A DNA stretch of 64,000 nt from JAGRGG01 sp965217265 (GTDB lineage: Bacteria; Pseudomonadota; Alphaproteobacteria; Geminicoccales; Geminicoccaceae). Location: the NCBI GenBank assembly GCA_965217265.1, contig CBDCHP010000018.1:744001-808000 (forward strand), in the 5' to 3' direction. The position numbers and the translations under genes are program-made. The notes beneath the pieces were generated by a model. The model was not told the DNA's origin. It ran no database searches and saw only the letters and a program-made list of their open reading frames with translations. Of the stretch, positions 17,428-28,711 are shown piece after piece; within the stretch, counting starts at the first letter, position 1; the number at the start of each line of letters is the position of its first letter.

Positions 17428-19325
17428 GAGTTCGTCTCCCTCTTGATGGTCTCGCGGCTGAACCGAACCCTGGGCTCGGCGACGAGCAGGTAGAACAGGC
17501 CGATGATCAGCATGACGACGAGCAGGTTGGTGATCGAGGTCCAGGGATCGGCGACGATGCTCGTCGTCCGCTCCTCCAGTTGCGGCGCCAGGATCGTCGC
17601 CTGCGGCAGGGCCGGATCGACCAGCTCCATCGTGCCGTAGGCGTCGCGCAGCGCGGTGATCTGCGCGTCCTGCAACACCTGCGCCGGCTCGGTTCCGGTC
17701 GATTGCGGCCCGCGCTCGCCGAACTCGCCCTCGCGCGCCGCCGGGCCGATCAGGACCATCTGCGCGCTCACCGTGTCGATTGCATCGCTCATGCCAGGAT
17801 AGGTGTCCGCCGCCAAGCGCACCGGCCGCAGGAAGGAAAAGCGCAAGGCGGCCGGACTCTTCGTCCAGGCGTTCAGGCCGAGCAGGCGATGGTTCGCCAT
17901 GACGCCGGCAACCTCGGGATCGCCGTCGGGCGCCATGACGAGCAAGGCGTCGACCTCGCCACCGTCGAGCGCCGCCGCCCGCGCCGCGACATCACCCTCT
18001 TGATTTACGATCGTGACATTGCTCTCGATCCCGAGACCCGCGAGGATCAGCCGCGCCGTCCGGTCGGAGGCCGAGCCCGGGGCGCCCACGCCGAGGCGAT
18101 CGACCGCTTCGAGATCGTTCGGGCCGTCGTTCGGCACGATCAGGTGCAAGAGTTTATAGCCGACGACGCCCAAGGCCTCGACGCCGCCCTGCTCTACGGG
18201 CTCGCCGCCCGCCGCCGTGTAGAACGCGTCCGCCGAGACGATGCCGATCCGGGCCTCGCCGTCGCGGACGGCTTCGAGCGGGTCCGCCGCGCGATCGAGT
18301 TGCAAGGCAGTGTCCTCGAACGCTGTCCGCGCCGCCCGCACCGCGCGGCCGACGGGGCCGGAGAGCGAGTCGTCCGGCTCCAGCGCCAGCCTCATCGCGT
18401 CGCCAGACGCTGGGTCGTCGCCACCACCGCCATCGGCGTTCAGGAGGCCCTTGTCGCTCAGGAACGCGACCGCCACCGATTCCGGGCTCTGCCCCTCCAA
18501 GGTCACGGCGGCGTTGAGACGGCGCATCTCGGCCGTCGTGACGGCGCCGGCGAGCTTGGCCATCGCTTCCCTCAACTGCGGGAATCGGGTGAGCGCACCC
18601 TGCCGCACGACCGGGGCCGGCTCGTAGACCGGAAAGAAGCCGAGGTCGTCGTCGAGCACCTTCAGCCCGTAAGCGTCGATCTCGGCGTCGGTCGTGAACA
18701 GCTCGGCAACCTGCGCCTCGCCCTCCAAGAGGGCCTGAACGATCTTGTCCTTGCCGCCGTCGGCGGTGTCGAAGACCAAGGGATCGTTGGCGTTCAAGGC
18801 GTAGCGGCGGACCAGCGGCGCGTAACCGTCGAGCGGGCGCTCGGCGAAGGTGCTGTCGATCGCCATGACGAGGCCCTGGATGCGGCCGACGTCGCTGATC
18901 GACTCGATGCCCTCGGCCTCCGCCGTCTCCGGCCGCATGACGAGGCCATAATCGTTGGCGAAGCCCAAGCGGTCGAGCCACGCCAAGCCCAAGGGGTCGA
19001 AGAGCTCCTTCACCCGGGCAAAAGAGGCGTCGCCGTCCTTGAGGGGGGCTTGGCCGGTATACGCGAGCGCCGTGCCGTTATATTCGAGGTAGAGGTCGAC
19101 CTGGCCCTGCTTGATCGCCTCGAACACCTCGGCCGAGGTGCCGAACGGGATGCGGCGCTCGACCGGGATGCCGGCGTCCTGGGCGAGTGCCGCCATCATA
19201 TGGCCGGCAATCTCACTCTCGGCGAAATCCTTCGAGGCCACTTTGAGGGGGTCGACCGGCTCGTCGCAGGCGGCGAGAAGGCCGATCGCGGCAAGGGCGA
19301 AGCAGGGGGGGGCGAGGCGCATCAT
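17424..19325 (-). CDS. Lipoprotein with two solute-binding domains and C-terminal membrane anchor
   Basis: 633 residues. The N-terminus ends in a lipobox (GLLAAC), predicting a lipid-anchored periplasmic protein. About residues 25-320 resemble the OpuAC/ProX osmoprotectant-binding family (KVASKDFAESEIAGHMMAALAQ, then GQVDLYLEYNGTAL). About residues 345-580 form a second binding-protein-like domain resembling TAXI/NMT1 types (RIGIVSADAFYTAAGG). A C-terminal hydrophobic helix follows (ITNLLVVMLIIGLFYLLVAEP) with a basic tail. The start overlaps the BCCT stop and the stop overlaps usp. BCCT carriers normally need no binding protein, which makes this pairing unusual. Confidence 0.85.
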   Translation of the reverse strand: MMRLAPPCFALAAIGLLAACDEPVDPLKVASKDFAESEIAGHMMAALAQDAGIPVERRIPFGTSAEVFEAIKQGQVDLYLEYNGTALAYTGQAPLKDGDASFARVKELFDPLGLAWLDRLGFANDYGLVMRPETAEAEGIESISDVGRIQGLVMAIDSTFAERPLDGYAPLVRRYALNANDPLVFDTADGGKDKIVQALLEGEAQVAELFTTDAEIDAYGLKVLDDDLGFFPVYEPAPVVRQGALTRFPQLREAMAKLAGAVTTAEMRRLNAAVTLEGQSPESVAVAFLSDKGLLNADGGGGDDPASGDAMRLALEPDDSLSGPVGRAVRAARTAFEDTALQLDRAADPLEAVRDGEARIGIVSADAFYTAAGGEPVEQGGVEALGVVGYKLLHLIVPNDGPNDLEAVDRLGVGAPGSASDRTARLILAGLGIESNVTIVNQEGDVAARAAALDGGEVDALLVMAPDGDPEVAGVMANHRLLGLNAWTKSPAALRFSFLRPVRLAADTYPGMSDAIDTVSAQMVLIGPAAREGEFGERGPQSTGTEPAQVLQDAQITALRDAYGTMELVDPALPQATILAPQLEERTTSIVADPWTSITNLLVVMLIIGLFYLLVAEPRVRFSRETIKRETNS

Positions 19326-20890
19326 TCGGCCGGTCCTTTCACGGTCGGCGCATCGGCATTCTCGTCGCCGTAGAGACGCACGCGCATGTAGCGCGGCATG
19401 GGCGGGGTTTCCTCGCGCAGTGCCCGAAAGAAGCCGACCAGTTGGAAGAGGACGATGAAGGTGAACGGGATGGCGCCCGTGATCGCCATCGCTTTGGCCA
19501 CCGTGATGCTGCCGCTGAACAGCGTGCCGACCGTGATCGCGGCGATGATCAAGCCCCAGATCAGTTTGGTCGTGACGGGGGGGTTGAGGTCGCCGTTCGT
19601 CGTCATCATCGAGACGACGAAGGTGCCGCTGTCGGCGCTGGTGACGAGGAAGATGAAGACGAGCGAGATGGCGATGACGTTGAGGATCTGCGCGAACGGC
19701 AGGTAGTTGAGGAAAACGAACAGCGCCTTGGTCACGTCGGCGAAGACGATGTCGGCCAGCCCGCCCGAACCGTGCAGCTCGATGTAGAGCCCGGCCCCGC
19801 CGAAGGTCGCGAACCACACCATCGAGAAGATCGTCGGGACCAGGATGACGCCGATGCAAAACTCGCGGATGGTGCGGCCGCGGCTGATGCGGGCGATGAA
19901 GATGCCGACGAACGGCCCCCAGGCGATCCACCAGATGAGGTAGGTCAGCGTCCAGCTATGCACCCAACTGCGCAGGTCTTCTTTGTAGGTGAACAGCCTG
20001 AACGAGTAGTCGATCAGCCTACCGAAATAGTCGCCGATCGAGCTGACGAAGACGCCGAACAGGAAGGTCGAGGGGCCGGCGAACAGGACGATCAACATCA
20101 ACAAGATCGCCAGCACCATGTTGAGGTTGGAGAGGATCTTGATGCCCTTGTCGACGCCGGTGCAAGCCGAGGTCAAGAAGGCCGCCGTCATGGCGACGAG
20201 GATGATGACGCTCATCGTGTTGTCGGCGGGCGTGCCGAACACCTCGGTCATGCCGGCACGGGTCATCAGCACCCCGGCCGAGAGCGAGCCGGCGAGCCCG
20301 AAGATGACGGCGAGCACCGCGAGGACGTCGGCGAACTTGGCGAAGACGCCCGTCGCCCTCGCACCCAAGAGGGGCTTGAGCGAGTAGACGATCGGCGTCG
20401 ACACCATCGACGGCGCGTCTTTACGAAAGACGAAGTAGGCGATGACGAGCGCGCAGACGCCGTAGATCGACCAGGCGTGCAAGCCCCAGTGGAGGTTGGT
20501 GATCGCCAAGGCCGTGCGCGCCGCCTCGGGCGTGAGCCCGACCTCGCCCGGCGGGTCGTAGTAGTGGTACATCGGCTCGGCGACGCCCCAGAAGAGGAGG
20601 CCCGAGCCCATCCCGCCCGCGAACAGCATCGCGATCCACGAGGCCGTGTCGAACTCGGGCACGTCGTCGTCATGGCCGAGCTTGATGCCGCCGTAAGGGC
20701 CGATCGCCAAGAACAGGGCGATCGCCAGGAACATCGTGCAGGCCAGGAGGTAGAGCCAGTCGAGGTTTTCGAGCGCGGCGCCGGTGAAACCGAGCGCCAA
20801 GCCGGCCAGCTGATCCGGGTAGATCACCCCCCAGATGCCGATCGCGGCGCTGAGCACCATCGACACCACGAGCACGACGTTGGCGCGCAT
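19322..20890 (-). CDS. BCCT-family betaine/choline/carnitine transporter
   Basis: 522-residue secondary transporter with about twelve membrane segments. The family signatures are FAGGMGSGLLFWGVAEPMYH in the substrate region and LTYLIWWIAWGPFVGIFIARISRGRTIREF. The aromatic W-W pattern that binds the quaternary amine is present. TSADSGTFVVSMM is the conserved unwound region. It is the first gene of a three-gene operon with the solute-binding lipoprotein and usp, presumably serving osmoprotectant uptake. Confidence 0.93.
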   Translation of the reverse strand: MRANVVLVVSMVLSAAIGIWGVIYPDQLAGLALGFTGAALENLDWLYLLACTMFLAIALFLAIGPYGGIKLGHDDDVPEFDTASWIAMLFAGGMGSGLLFWGVAEPMYHYYDPPGEVGLTPEAARTALAITNLHWGLHAWSIYGVCALVIAYFVFRKDAPSMVSTPIVYSLKPLLGARATGVFAKFADVLAVLAVIFGLAGSLSAGVLMTRAGMTEVFGTPADNTMSVIILVAMTAAFLTSACTGVDKGIKILSNLNMVLAILLMLIVLFAGPSTFLFGVFVSSIGDYFGRLIDYSFRLFTYKEDLRSWVHSWTLTYLIWWIAWGPFVGIFIARISRGRTIREFCIGVILVPTIFSMVWFATFGGAGLYIELHGSGGLADIVFADVTKALFVFLNYLPFAQILNVIAISLVFIFLVTSADSGTFVVSMMTTNGDLNPPVTTKLIWGLIIAAITVGTLFSGSITVAKAMAITGAIPFTFIVLFQLVGFFRALREETPPMPRYMRVRLYGDENADAPTVKGPAE

Positions 20891-21212
20891 GGCCGCTCCC
20901 CTCGTTTCTTAACTTCTCTTAATCAAGGACCGTGGCACGGATCGTCCCGCTTGCCAAGCGTTTGCTGCACCGGAGCGCCCGGTACGGGGAGCGGCTGTGG
21001 CGGGGCTTACCACGAAGATAGCGAAAATTTTATACAAAGGATTCATAAATAATCAAAGAAAATACTATGGTATTTGCCGAAGACAATGGCGAAATTGAAA
21101 ACGATAGTTCTTGCTAAGTTGGTTTGACACTCATAATCCATAGCTCAGCGAAGACGAACGGCGGCGGATGCAGCGTTAAGGCACCCACCGCAAGGCAAGA
21201 AGGATCACGATC
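20891..21212. other. Intergenic region with A+T-rich patch
   Basis: 322 bp between the divergent BCCT and crotonase genes. Bases about 21020-21110 are A+T-rich and contain no open frame with a start site. The region should hold both promoters. No repeat, RNA gene or clear operator was recognised. Confidence 0.6.
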
Positions 21213-22184
21213 ATGGCGCTTTCGAACGAGATGCTCCGCGGCGTTTACTTCCAAAGCGACGCTGCCTTGCGGCCCGGCAACGACAACCGTCCGACGGCGT
21301 TCGTCAACCGGGCGCTGCCGCGGCACGAGCCGTGGTCGCCGCGGCGGATCGAGGTCGACCTGCCGAGCATGACGACGCGCCTGGAGGCCGAGAGCGGCAT
21401 CTTATGGGCGACGATGCAGCACCAAGAGCGCGCCTGCTACACGCCCGACCTGGTCCAGGACTCGCGCGACTATCAACTGTTCTTGAAGGAGCAGTTGGGT
21501 GGTCTCGACCGTCTCGACATGCCGTTTCGCTACCTCGTCTGGCGCTCGTCCAGCAAGGCCGCCTTCTCGCTCGGCGGCGACCTCGCCTTCTTCACCCGCT
21601 GCGTGCGGACGCAGGACGAGGCGGCGCTTCGGGCCTACGCCTATCGCTGCATCGAGGTGCTCTACGACAACTGGAACGCGCTCGATTTGCCGATCCTGAC
21701 CGTGGCCCTCGTGCACGGCGACGCGATCGGCGGCGGCCTGGAGTCGATGCTGACCAACGACCTCGTCATCGCCGAGCGAAATGCCAAGTTCGGCCTGCCC
21801 GAGATCCTGTTCAACCTCTTCCCCGGCATGGGCGGCTACAGCTTCTTGACGCGCAAGTGCGGCGAGAAGATCGCCCGGGCGCTGGTCGAGGACGGCCGCT
21901 CGCGCAGTGCCGAGGAGATGAAGGAACTGGGGCTGGTCGACGTCGTCTGCGAGCCGGGCCAAGCCGAGGCCGCGCTGCGGACGTGGCACGCCGAGAACGA
22001 CGGCCGCTTCAACACGATGCGCACCCTGCGCCGGGCGGCCAAGCGCGTCCAGCCGCTGGACCGCACCGAGCTGCTTGAGATCGTCGACATGTGGATCGAG
22101 CTGGCGATGGGCTTGGCCGACAACGACCTGAAGCGCATGGACTGCCTCGCCCGCGTGCAGGAGAAGAAGCGGGCCCGCGGCTGA
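21213..22184 (+). CDS. RpfF-like crotonase (DSF synthase candidate)
   Basis: 323-residue crotonase-fold protein. The oxyanion-hole loop is AAFSLGGDLAFF. Two glutamates are positioned 20 residues apart, Glu177 in GGGLESMLTNDL and Glu197 in FGLPEILFN, the same spacing as catalytic Glu141 and Glu161 of Xanthomonas RpfF. The blocks LPEILFNLFPGMGGYSFL and the extended N-terminus also match RpfF rather than generic enoyl-CoA hydratases. RpfF makes cis-2-unsaturated fatty acid signals (DSF) by dehydrating and cleaving 3-hydroxyacyl-ACP. No rpfC, rpfG or rpfR-like receptor gene is adjacent. The stop codon overlaps a palindromic element. Confidence 0.8.
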   Translation: MALSNEMLRGVYFQSDAALRPGNDNRPTAFVNRALPRHEPWSPRRIEVDLPSMTTRLEAESGILWATMQHQERACYTPDLVQDSRDYQLFLKEQLGGLDRLDMPFRYLVWRSSSKAAFSLGGDLAFFTRCVRTQDEAALRAYAYRCIEVLYDNWNALDLPILTVALVHGDAIGGGLESMLTNDLVIAERNAKFGLPEILFNLFPGMGGYSFLTRKCGEKIARALVEDGRSRSAEEMKELGLVDVVCEPGQAEAALRTWHAENDGRFNTMRTLRRAAKRVQPLDRTELLEIVDMWIELAMGLADNDLKRMDCLARVQEKKRARG

Positions 22185-22385
22185 ACGTTCCGCGCTGCGC
22201 GCGGCCCCGCCGTCCCCTTCCGTTCAGCCTCCCTTCATCTCGTCGAGGGCGGGCTCTGCGGCCGCACCGACGCTGCCGCCGATGGGTCGAGTGGAGCAAG
22301 GCCTTCCCGAACTGACCCTCGACGCCAAAGCGGGCCTCGGACAAAAATAAAAAAGAAGAGAAAGGCCGAGCACACGCGCAAGCGT

Positions 22386-22386
<1 letters not shown>
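22184..22386. repeat. Dispersed palindromic intergenic element, copy 3 (diverged, 203 bp)
   Basis: Lies between convergent rpfF-like and bcp genes. The left end AACGTTCCGCG and right end CGCGCAAGCGTT are kept, as is the right inner half (GCGGGCCTCGGACAAAAATA, then AAAAAAGAAGAG). The left half is replaced by unrelated G+C-rich sequence. The terminal A of the TGA stop of rpfF is the first base of the element. Confidence 0.65.
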
Positions 22387-22858
<472 letters not shown>

Positions 22859-22862
<4 letters not shown>

Positions 22863-25837
22863 GCGTTCTTCCCCTCGTTCGGCGGGCACAACGCCTCGAA
22901 GGCGGCCCGTGCCGCAGCTTGGCCCTCGCGCAGCATCGCCTCGATCGCGCCCAGATGCCCTTCCGGCACGGATAAGTCCAGTTCGCGGTTGACCGCGCGC
23001 ACGAGCGCCTGACGCAGCCCTTCCGGCGCTTTCCCCGGCTCAAAGCGCTTCAGGCCCGAGAGGCGCAGCACGGCCTGGAGCGCGTGGTGCAGCCGCAGCG
23101 TCTCGACCAGCTGCGCCGCCGTCTCGGCCGACAGCAGCCCGGCCTTCCCCGCAGCGGCGAGCGTCTCGGCCGTCCGCGTCCGGCGGAGCGACGGAAACGC
23201 GCGCGCGTAGCCCAGTTGCAGGTACTGGGCGATGAACTCGATCTCGACCAGCCCGCCGCGGGCGTGCTTCAGCGACCAGGGATTGTCGGAGCCGTGCTCC
23301 TTGAAGATGCGCAGCCGCATCGCCCGCACGTCGCGGGCGAGTCCGGCTAAGTCGGCCGGGCGAACGATCGTCGCCTCGACCGCCGCCTCGACGGCGCCCG
23401 CCAGCGCCGCGTCGCCGGCGATCACGCGGGCACGGGTCAGCGCCTGGCGCTCCCAGGTCTGCGCGTTCTCGACGTTGTAGCGGCGAAAATTGTCGCCGCT
23501 GCAGGCGACCGGCCCCGCGTTGCCCGACGGCCTGAGCCGCGTGTCGATCTCGTAGAGGCCCCCCTCGGCCGTGCGGGCGGAGAGCGCCACGACGAGGCGC
23601 TGGCCCAGCCTCGCGAAGTAGATCGGGGCGGCGAGCGGCTTCGCCCCATCGGACGTAGCGCCCTCGGGCGCCTCGAAGACGAAGACGAGGTCGAGGTCCG
23701 AGCCGATCGTCAGTTCGCGCGAGCCGAGCTTGCCGAGGCCCAAGACGACGAAGCCGCCCGCGATCCGCCCGTGCTCGTTCGCCAACCAGCACACCACCTC
23801 GGGCAGGAGCGTTCGAACGACGATCTCGGCCAAGCCGCTCAGCCACGCCTGCATCGCGCCCGCGGTCGAGCGGCCCAGGATGAGGTGGAGTGCCGCTTGG
23901 AACTGGCGCCCGTGCGCCCAGCGGCGGCAGACGTCGAGCGCCTCCTCCACGCCGTGCGCGTCGGCCAGCCGCCGGCGCAGCTCGGCCTCCAGCGCGTCCG
24001 TCTTTGGTAGAGGGTCGAGGAAGTCCGGCGCCAGCATGGCCTCGAACAGGGCGGGATCGGCGGCGAGCGTGCGGGCGAGGCCGGGGGCCGCGCCGAAGAC
24101 GTCGCTCAAGAACGCGAGCAGGCGCGGGTTGGCCCGCAGCAGCGAGAAGATCTGCACCCCCCCCGGCAGGGCCGAGACGAAGGCGTCGAACAGGGCGAAC
24201 GCCGCGTCCGGGTCGGGCTGGCGCTCAAAGCCGCCGAGCAGGCCCGGGATCAGCTCGGTCAGCAGCTCGCGCGCGCGCTCGCTGCGGGTCGCGTTGATGT
24301 GGCCGTGGTGCCAGTCGCGGATGCGCCCCGAGACGGTGCCCGGGTTCTTGAAGCCCGCGTCGCGCAGCGCGTCGAGCGTGCCGGGATCGTCGTCGGTGCC
24401 GGTGAAGACCAGCCGCCGCCCGGCGCCGAGGTCGGGCTGGTTCTCGAACAGGGCGGCGTAGTGGTGCTCGACGCGGCGCAAGGTCACGAGCAGCACCGGA
24501 CCCAGGGCCTCGGCATCGGCGAAGCCGGCGAAGCGGGCGAAGCGTTCGAGGTCGGCCTCGCGTTCGGGCATCGTGTGGGTCTGCTTGTCGGCCACCATCT
24601 GCAAGCGGTGTTCGAGCGTCCGCAGCGTCCGGTAGGCTTCGGCCAGATCCTCCGCCGTGTCTCGATCAATCCAGCGCCCAGCCGCCAGTGCCTCCAGCGT
24701 GTCGAGCGTGCGGCGGTGACGCAGGTCGTTGTGGCGGCCGCCCAGGATCAGTTGCTGCGTCTGGACGAAGAACTCGATCTCGCGGATGCCGCCGCGGCCG
24801 AGCTTGAGGTCGTGGCCGGCGACCTTGATCCCGCTCAAGCCCCGGTGCGCGTTGATCTGGCGCTTGATGCTGTGGATGTCGCGGATCGCGGCGAAGTCGA
24901 GGTGCTTGCGCCAGACGAAGGGGGCGAGATTCTTGAGGAACGTTTCGCCGAGGCCGATATCGCCCGCCGCGGCCCGTGCCTTGATGAAGGCCGCGCGCTC
25001 CCAGTTCTGCCCGTGACGCTCGTAGTAGAGCTCGGCGTCGTCGAACGGCAGCGTGAGCGGGTGGCCCGGCGGGTGCGGGCGCAAGCGCAGGTCGGTGCGA
25101 AAGACGTAGCCCTCGCCGGTGCGCTGCTCCAAGAGGTGCGTCAGGGAACGGGTGAGGCGGGTGGCGAGCGCCATCGGCGCGTCGCGGTTGCCGGCGAAAT
25201 GCGCGGGCTCGAAGAAGACGACGAGGTCGACGTCGCTCGAATAATTCAGTTCGTGCGCGCCGTGCTTGCCCATGGCGAGCACGGCGACGCCGCAAGCTTC
25301 TGGCGGGTCGGGCAGGGTAAGCTCGTCCCGGGCCGCGGCCTCGATCAGCGCTTGCGTCAACGCCTGCCCGCAGGCGAGGTCGGCAAAGGCGCTCAAGGCG
25401 CCGGTCACGGCGTCGAGATCCCAAAGCCCGCCCAAGTCGGCGAGCGCCACGAGCAGGCTCAAGCGCCGCTTCGTCCGCCTGAGATCGGCCATGAAGCGCT
25501 GCCGGTCGCGCAAAGGCGCCTCGGCCTGCGCCGCCATCAGCCGCGCGAGCGTTTCTTCGGGACCGTCCTCGACGAAGGCGCGCAAGGTCGAAGGCTCGCG
25601 CAGGAGCGCGTCGCTCAAGTGCGGCGAGTAGGCGAACGCGGCGCGCAGCAGCGGGCCGGCCAGCGGGTCGTCGGGCGCCGCCGCCACGAAGGCGCCGAGA
25701 CCGCGGTCGGCGGTGCGCCCGGCGAGTGCCCGCCAACGGCCGAGGTCGGCGCCGTCGCCGGGGTCTATGGGTGGAGCGAGCGACACGGGAAAAGGCGTCC
25801 TGCCTGTCCTTCTTGGAGCCCCGCGGTCTATCGTCAT
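22859..25837 (-). CDS. glnE: Glutamine synthetase adenylyltransferase/deadenylase
   Basis: 992-residue bifunctional GlnE, which adds and removes AMP on glutamine synthetase under control of PII. Two nucleotidyltransferase domains are seen: one with YSSDVDLVVFFE near residue 197 and one with GSDLDLVFVFE near residue 711. Both are followed by helical GlnE-specific regions (GRGGIREIEFFVQTQQL and ARGGLVEIEFIAQYLQ). The ATG at 25837 is preferred; the frame stays open to 25864, where only a TTG is available. The 4-kb transposon inserted just upstream, so the native glnE promoter may have been displaced. Confidence 0.94.
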
Positions 25838-25862
25838 TGACGACGTCCGGTCAAGCCGGCGC

Positions 25863-25870
25863 AAAAATTG
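25863..25870. repeat. Left target-site duplication (AAAAATTG)
   Basis: The same octamer in direct orientation occurs at 29855-29862, immediately outside the opposite terminal inverted repeat of the 4-kb transposon. Confidence 0.85.
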
Positions 25871-25905
25871 GGTAGTGTCCTAGCTTGAAGCGCCTTTTTC
25901 GCCAT

Positions 25906-26208
25906 CTAGGATTGTCGTCTTGCCTCTGCCACGATCGCTGCCCGCACGGCATCCACGGGCGAATTTATCGGGGGCACGCCTAGCACTGTGTAGATGCGGC
26001 GCTTGACGCTGCCTTCGATGCAGTGCGACCATGCATAGGCCACTTCTGCGGATAGATGGTGAGTGATACGAAAGACGTGGACAGTGCCTTGCCAAACAGG
26101 TTTGCCTTGGAAGCGCTCATCAACGGCCACAGAATCTAAAAAAGTGGCCTGCACTCCATGTTTATCTTCTATAGCACTTAGAAGGTTTGACATCCTCTCG
26201 CTAATCAT
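25906..26208 (-). CDS. Small cargo protein of unknown function
   Basis: 100 residues starting at the ATG that overlaps the stop of the defence gene (ATGA), with GGAG 6 nt upstream. An in-frame ATG at 26220 is less well placed. No membrane segment or known catalytic motif is visible. A conserved-looking core reads VWQGTVHVFRITHHLSAEVAYAWSH, then TVLGVPPINSPVDAVRAAIVAEAR. It ends 22 bp inside the left inverted repeat. The tight coupling suggests it works with the defence gene, but its function is not recognised. Confidence 0.7.
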   Translation of the reverse strand: MISERMSNLLSAIEDKHGVQATFLDSVAVDERFQGKPVWQGTVHVFRITHHLSAEVAYAWSHCIEGSVKRRIYTVLGVPPINSPVDAVRAAIVAEARRQS

Positions 26209-27580
26209 TGAAAGCTCCACACGGACAGCGCCAGTTTTGCCAGATGCGCTTGTCTATGACTGATTGCCCTTCTGCTCCAATCGCCATTAATATCGGCCAC
26301 GGACTGAGTGAGGCGTAATTCTGATCTTCTAAAAGCTTGCTTTTTTGTTTCAAAGTCCAAATTGCCCAAAGTTCTATTTGATTTGCCTAATAAGCATAGA
26401 TTTCCCAATCTACAAGCGCATTCTTCAACAATAGTTTTATCATTATCAGTTATTGTATTCCACTCGCGGCCTGGATTTCTGGGCAGTATATGCTCAACTG
26501 TTAAACCTATACCTGGATCGAGTGATCTATAATCTTCAATGCTTGCTTGCCTGCGAGCTTCAATTTCTAAATTTGAAAGCACATAATGCACTCTGGCATT
26601 ATTTGATTCTTCTTTTACTGAGAAACTTTGTCGAAATTCATCATCTGATGGGTATACTTCACGTAATGCATGACGTATTGCAGAAGCGCTTTTATGTTCG
26701 CCGTTAAAAATGCCTTTCGCTGCAGAAGCACATGCTATTTCAAGTCGCCCGGTTCTTTCGCCGCCAATAAATTGGTACCTAACAATGATGCATTCAAGCA
26801 ACCATAGAAGTCGTTCTATTTCACGTTTTTCAAGCTTCTTAAGCGCAGACAATATGATTGGATAAGTCTGACCCCCAGAAAGCAAATTTATTGCTCGCAA
26901 AGATTCCTTTGATTTTTTATCGTAGTTTGACCATATAGGGTCATCTTGATTTTCCAAAGCCGCATACTGCTCAGCAACTTCCAGCATTTCACTTGACAAC
27001 GTTAATGCTTTATCTCTTGTACCATAAAGTTTTTTTAGCGTCCTAAAAAGTGCGTCTTTCTGTGTTCGCCCATATTGCGAAGTCCAAAATGCTTTTAAAA
27101 AATTATCGGCTTTGTGGTTGGCTAAGGTGTGCATCATCTGGGCCCACCGGGTTTCTGCTTCCCTCATTCTTATTTCTGAGTTGCTAGATTTACTGGATGA
27201 AATTCGGCCAAAAATATGATTTTTCACAAGATCGATCGTTGCGAGAGCAAGCCCTCTGTCATTCAATGTCTCAAAAATAGTATATGCTGCGGCATCGTCC
27301 TCAACAACGAATTGAACCACTTTTACATTTTCTGATATATAATTAACCATTTTAATCAAATAAAAAGTAGCTTCACCAATTTCAGAAAATTTTTCAGCAG
27401 TACTTCGAACTTTATTACGACACTCAATAATTGCCTTTAACAACTTAGTATTTCGATCATGGACTTGCAGCTTCTTTAATTCACGTTCAACTTCTTCGCG
27501 TGGCATATCGCTAACCACAAAATCCTGAAAATAACGATTATTGGATGTATTCAATATCATTTTCGGCGTGATATCCTTTT

Positions 27581-28358
27581 GAGGGTCTCAGGCTAGCATA
27601 GACCGGAGGTCGCCGATCTTGTCGTTGCCGCCGAAGCGGGCGAACAGCGCGATCGAGGCGTCCACCATGCGCACGGCCTTGGAGACCACGATCGACCGGC
27701 GCCGAAAGCGGGCGAGCCAGTGCCGCTGGCGGGCGTGGTCGCGCTCGATGCCGTGGGTCTCCTTTTTGCCGACGTAGAGCCGGCCTTGGGGGATCGCCTT
27801 CTCGTAGGCGGCCCAGTCGTCGGTGCAGTAGAGCCGCACGCCCCAGCGCTTCAGGCGCTTGAGAAGGCGTTCAAGGGTGGCTCGGTCACGACCCCCCAGC
27901 TCCCAGTCGATGAGCCGTCCCGTAGCACGATCCCGAGCCTTCCAGACCCACAGCTTGTTCGGCTTTTTTTGAGGTAGTGCCACATCTCGTCCAGCTCGAC
28001 CACGACGGCACGGCCTTCGGGCTCGGGCTTTTGCGCGTAGACTTCCGCAAAGCGCTCGATCCAGGCCTGCACCGTGGGGGTCGACACCCCGAGCAGCTTG
28101 GCGGTGCGGTTCATCGAGACGCCGCTGAGGTAGAGCAGCACCGCTTCCACCTTGAGCCGCAGCGGCATCCCGCGCGGCGGGGTGTCGGTGAAGTTCAGCC
28201 CGCAGCCCTTGCAGCGGTAGCGTTGCTTGCCGCGCATGAACCCGTTCTTGACGTGCTCCTCGCCCCCGCACCCCTTGCACCGTAGCCCCATCCAACCCGC
28301 CCCGTCCGCCGTTCCCTGGCCGACGGATATGGGCGGTCTATGCCAAGCTCAAACCCTC
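27581..28358 (-). mobile_element. IS1-family-like insertion sequence, copy 2
   Basis: 778-bp element with the same ends, length and encoded proteins as copy 1 at 12035, in opposite orientation. It is flanked by perfect 8-bp direct repeats ATCCTTTT at 27573-27580 and 28359-28366, which fixes the ends as GAGGGT. It is inserted in the DUF262 gene of the 4-kb transposon. Confidence 0.92.
27588..28291 (-). CDS. IS1-like transposase made by -1 frameshift (copy 2)
   Basis: Same organisation as copy 1: an InsA-like frame starting at 28291 and an InsB-like frame joined at the run of seven A (T on this strand, 27964-27970). The two reading frames are identical in protein sequence to those of copy 1, so both copies are recent and potentially active. 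Confidence 0.85.
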
Positions 28359-28711
28359 ATCCTTTTCTCCCAATTTTCGACGGCCAATGTATTCATCTCT
28401 TATTTGTTGAGCATCTTCAGAATGGGCTTCAATTTCTTTTAGCCATGCACGAACCGCTGAAAGAAAAATTACTGTTGTCGCCAAGCGCTGCTGACCATCT
28501 AATACAATCAGACTGCCATTGTCGCTTGGCATAGAAACCATCATGCCAAGAAAATATTGATCCTGATTGCTCGCCATTGCTTCATCAATATCATTGAAAA
28601 GTTGGTCAATTTCGTCTTTTGTCCATGAATAATCTCGCTGATGATTTGGTACGACAAAATAGCTGTTCTTCAGGAGAACTCCTAATCCTGTTGATGGGGT
28701 TTGTGCTGGTT

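Noticed and set aside
21020..21110. A+T-rich patch as a small foreign gene
   Set aside because: No start codon with ribosome binding site and no open frame of useful length; it fits a promoter region.
24299..25840. Long open frame of 513 codons on the plus strand
   Set aside because: It lies antisense to glnE, has low-complexity arginine/glycine/glutamate-rich translation, and is a usual shadow in 70% G+C DNA.
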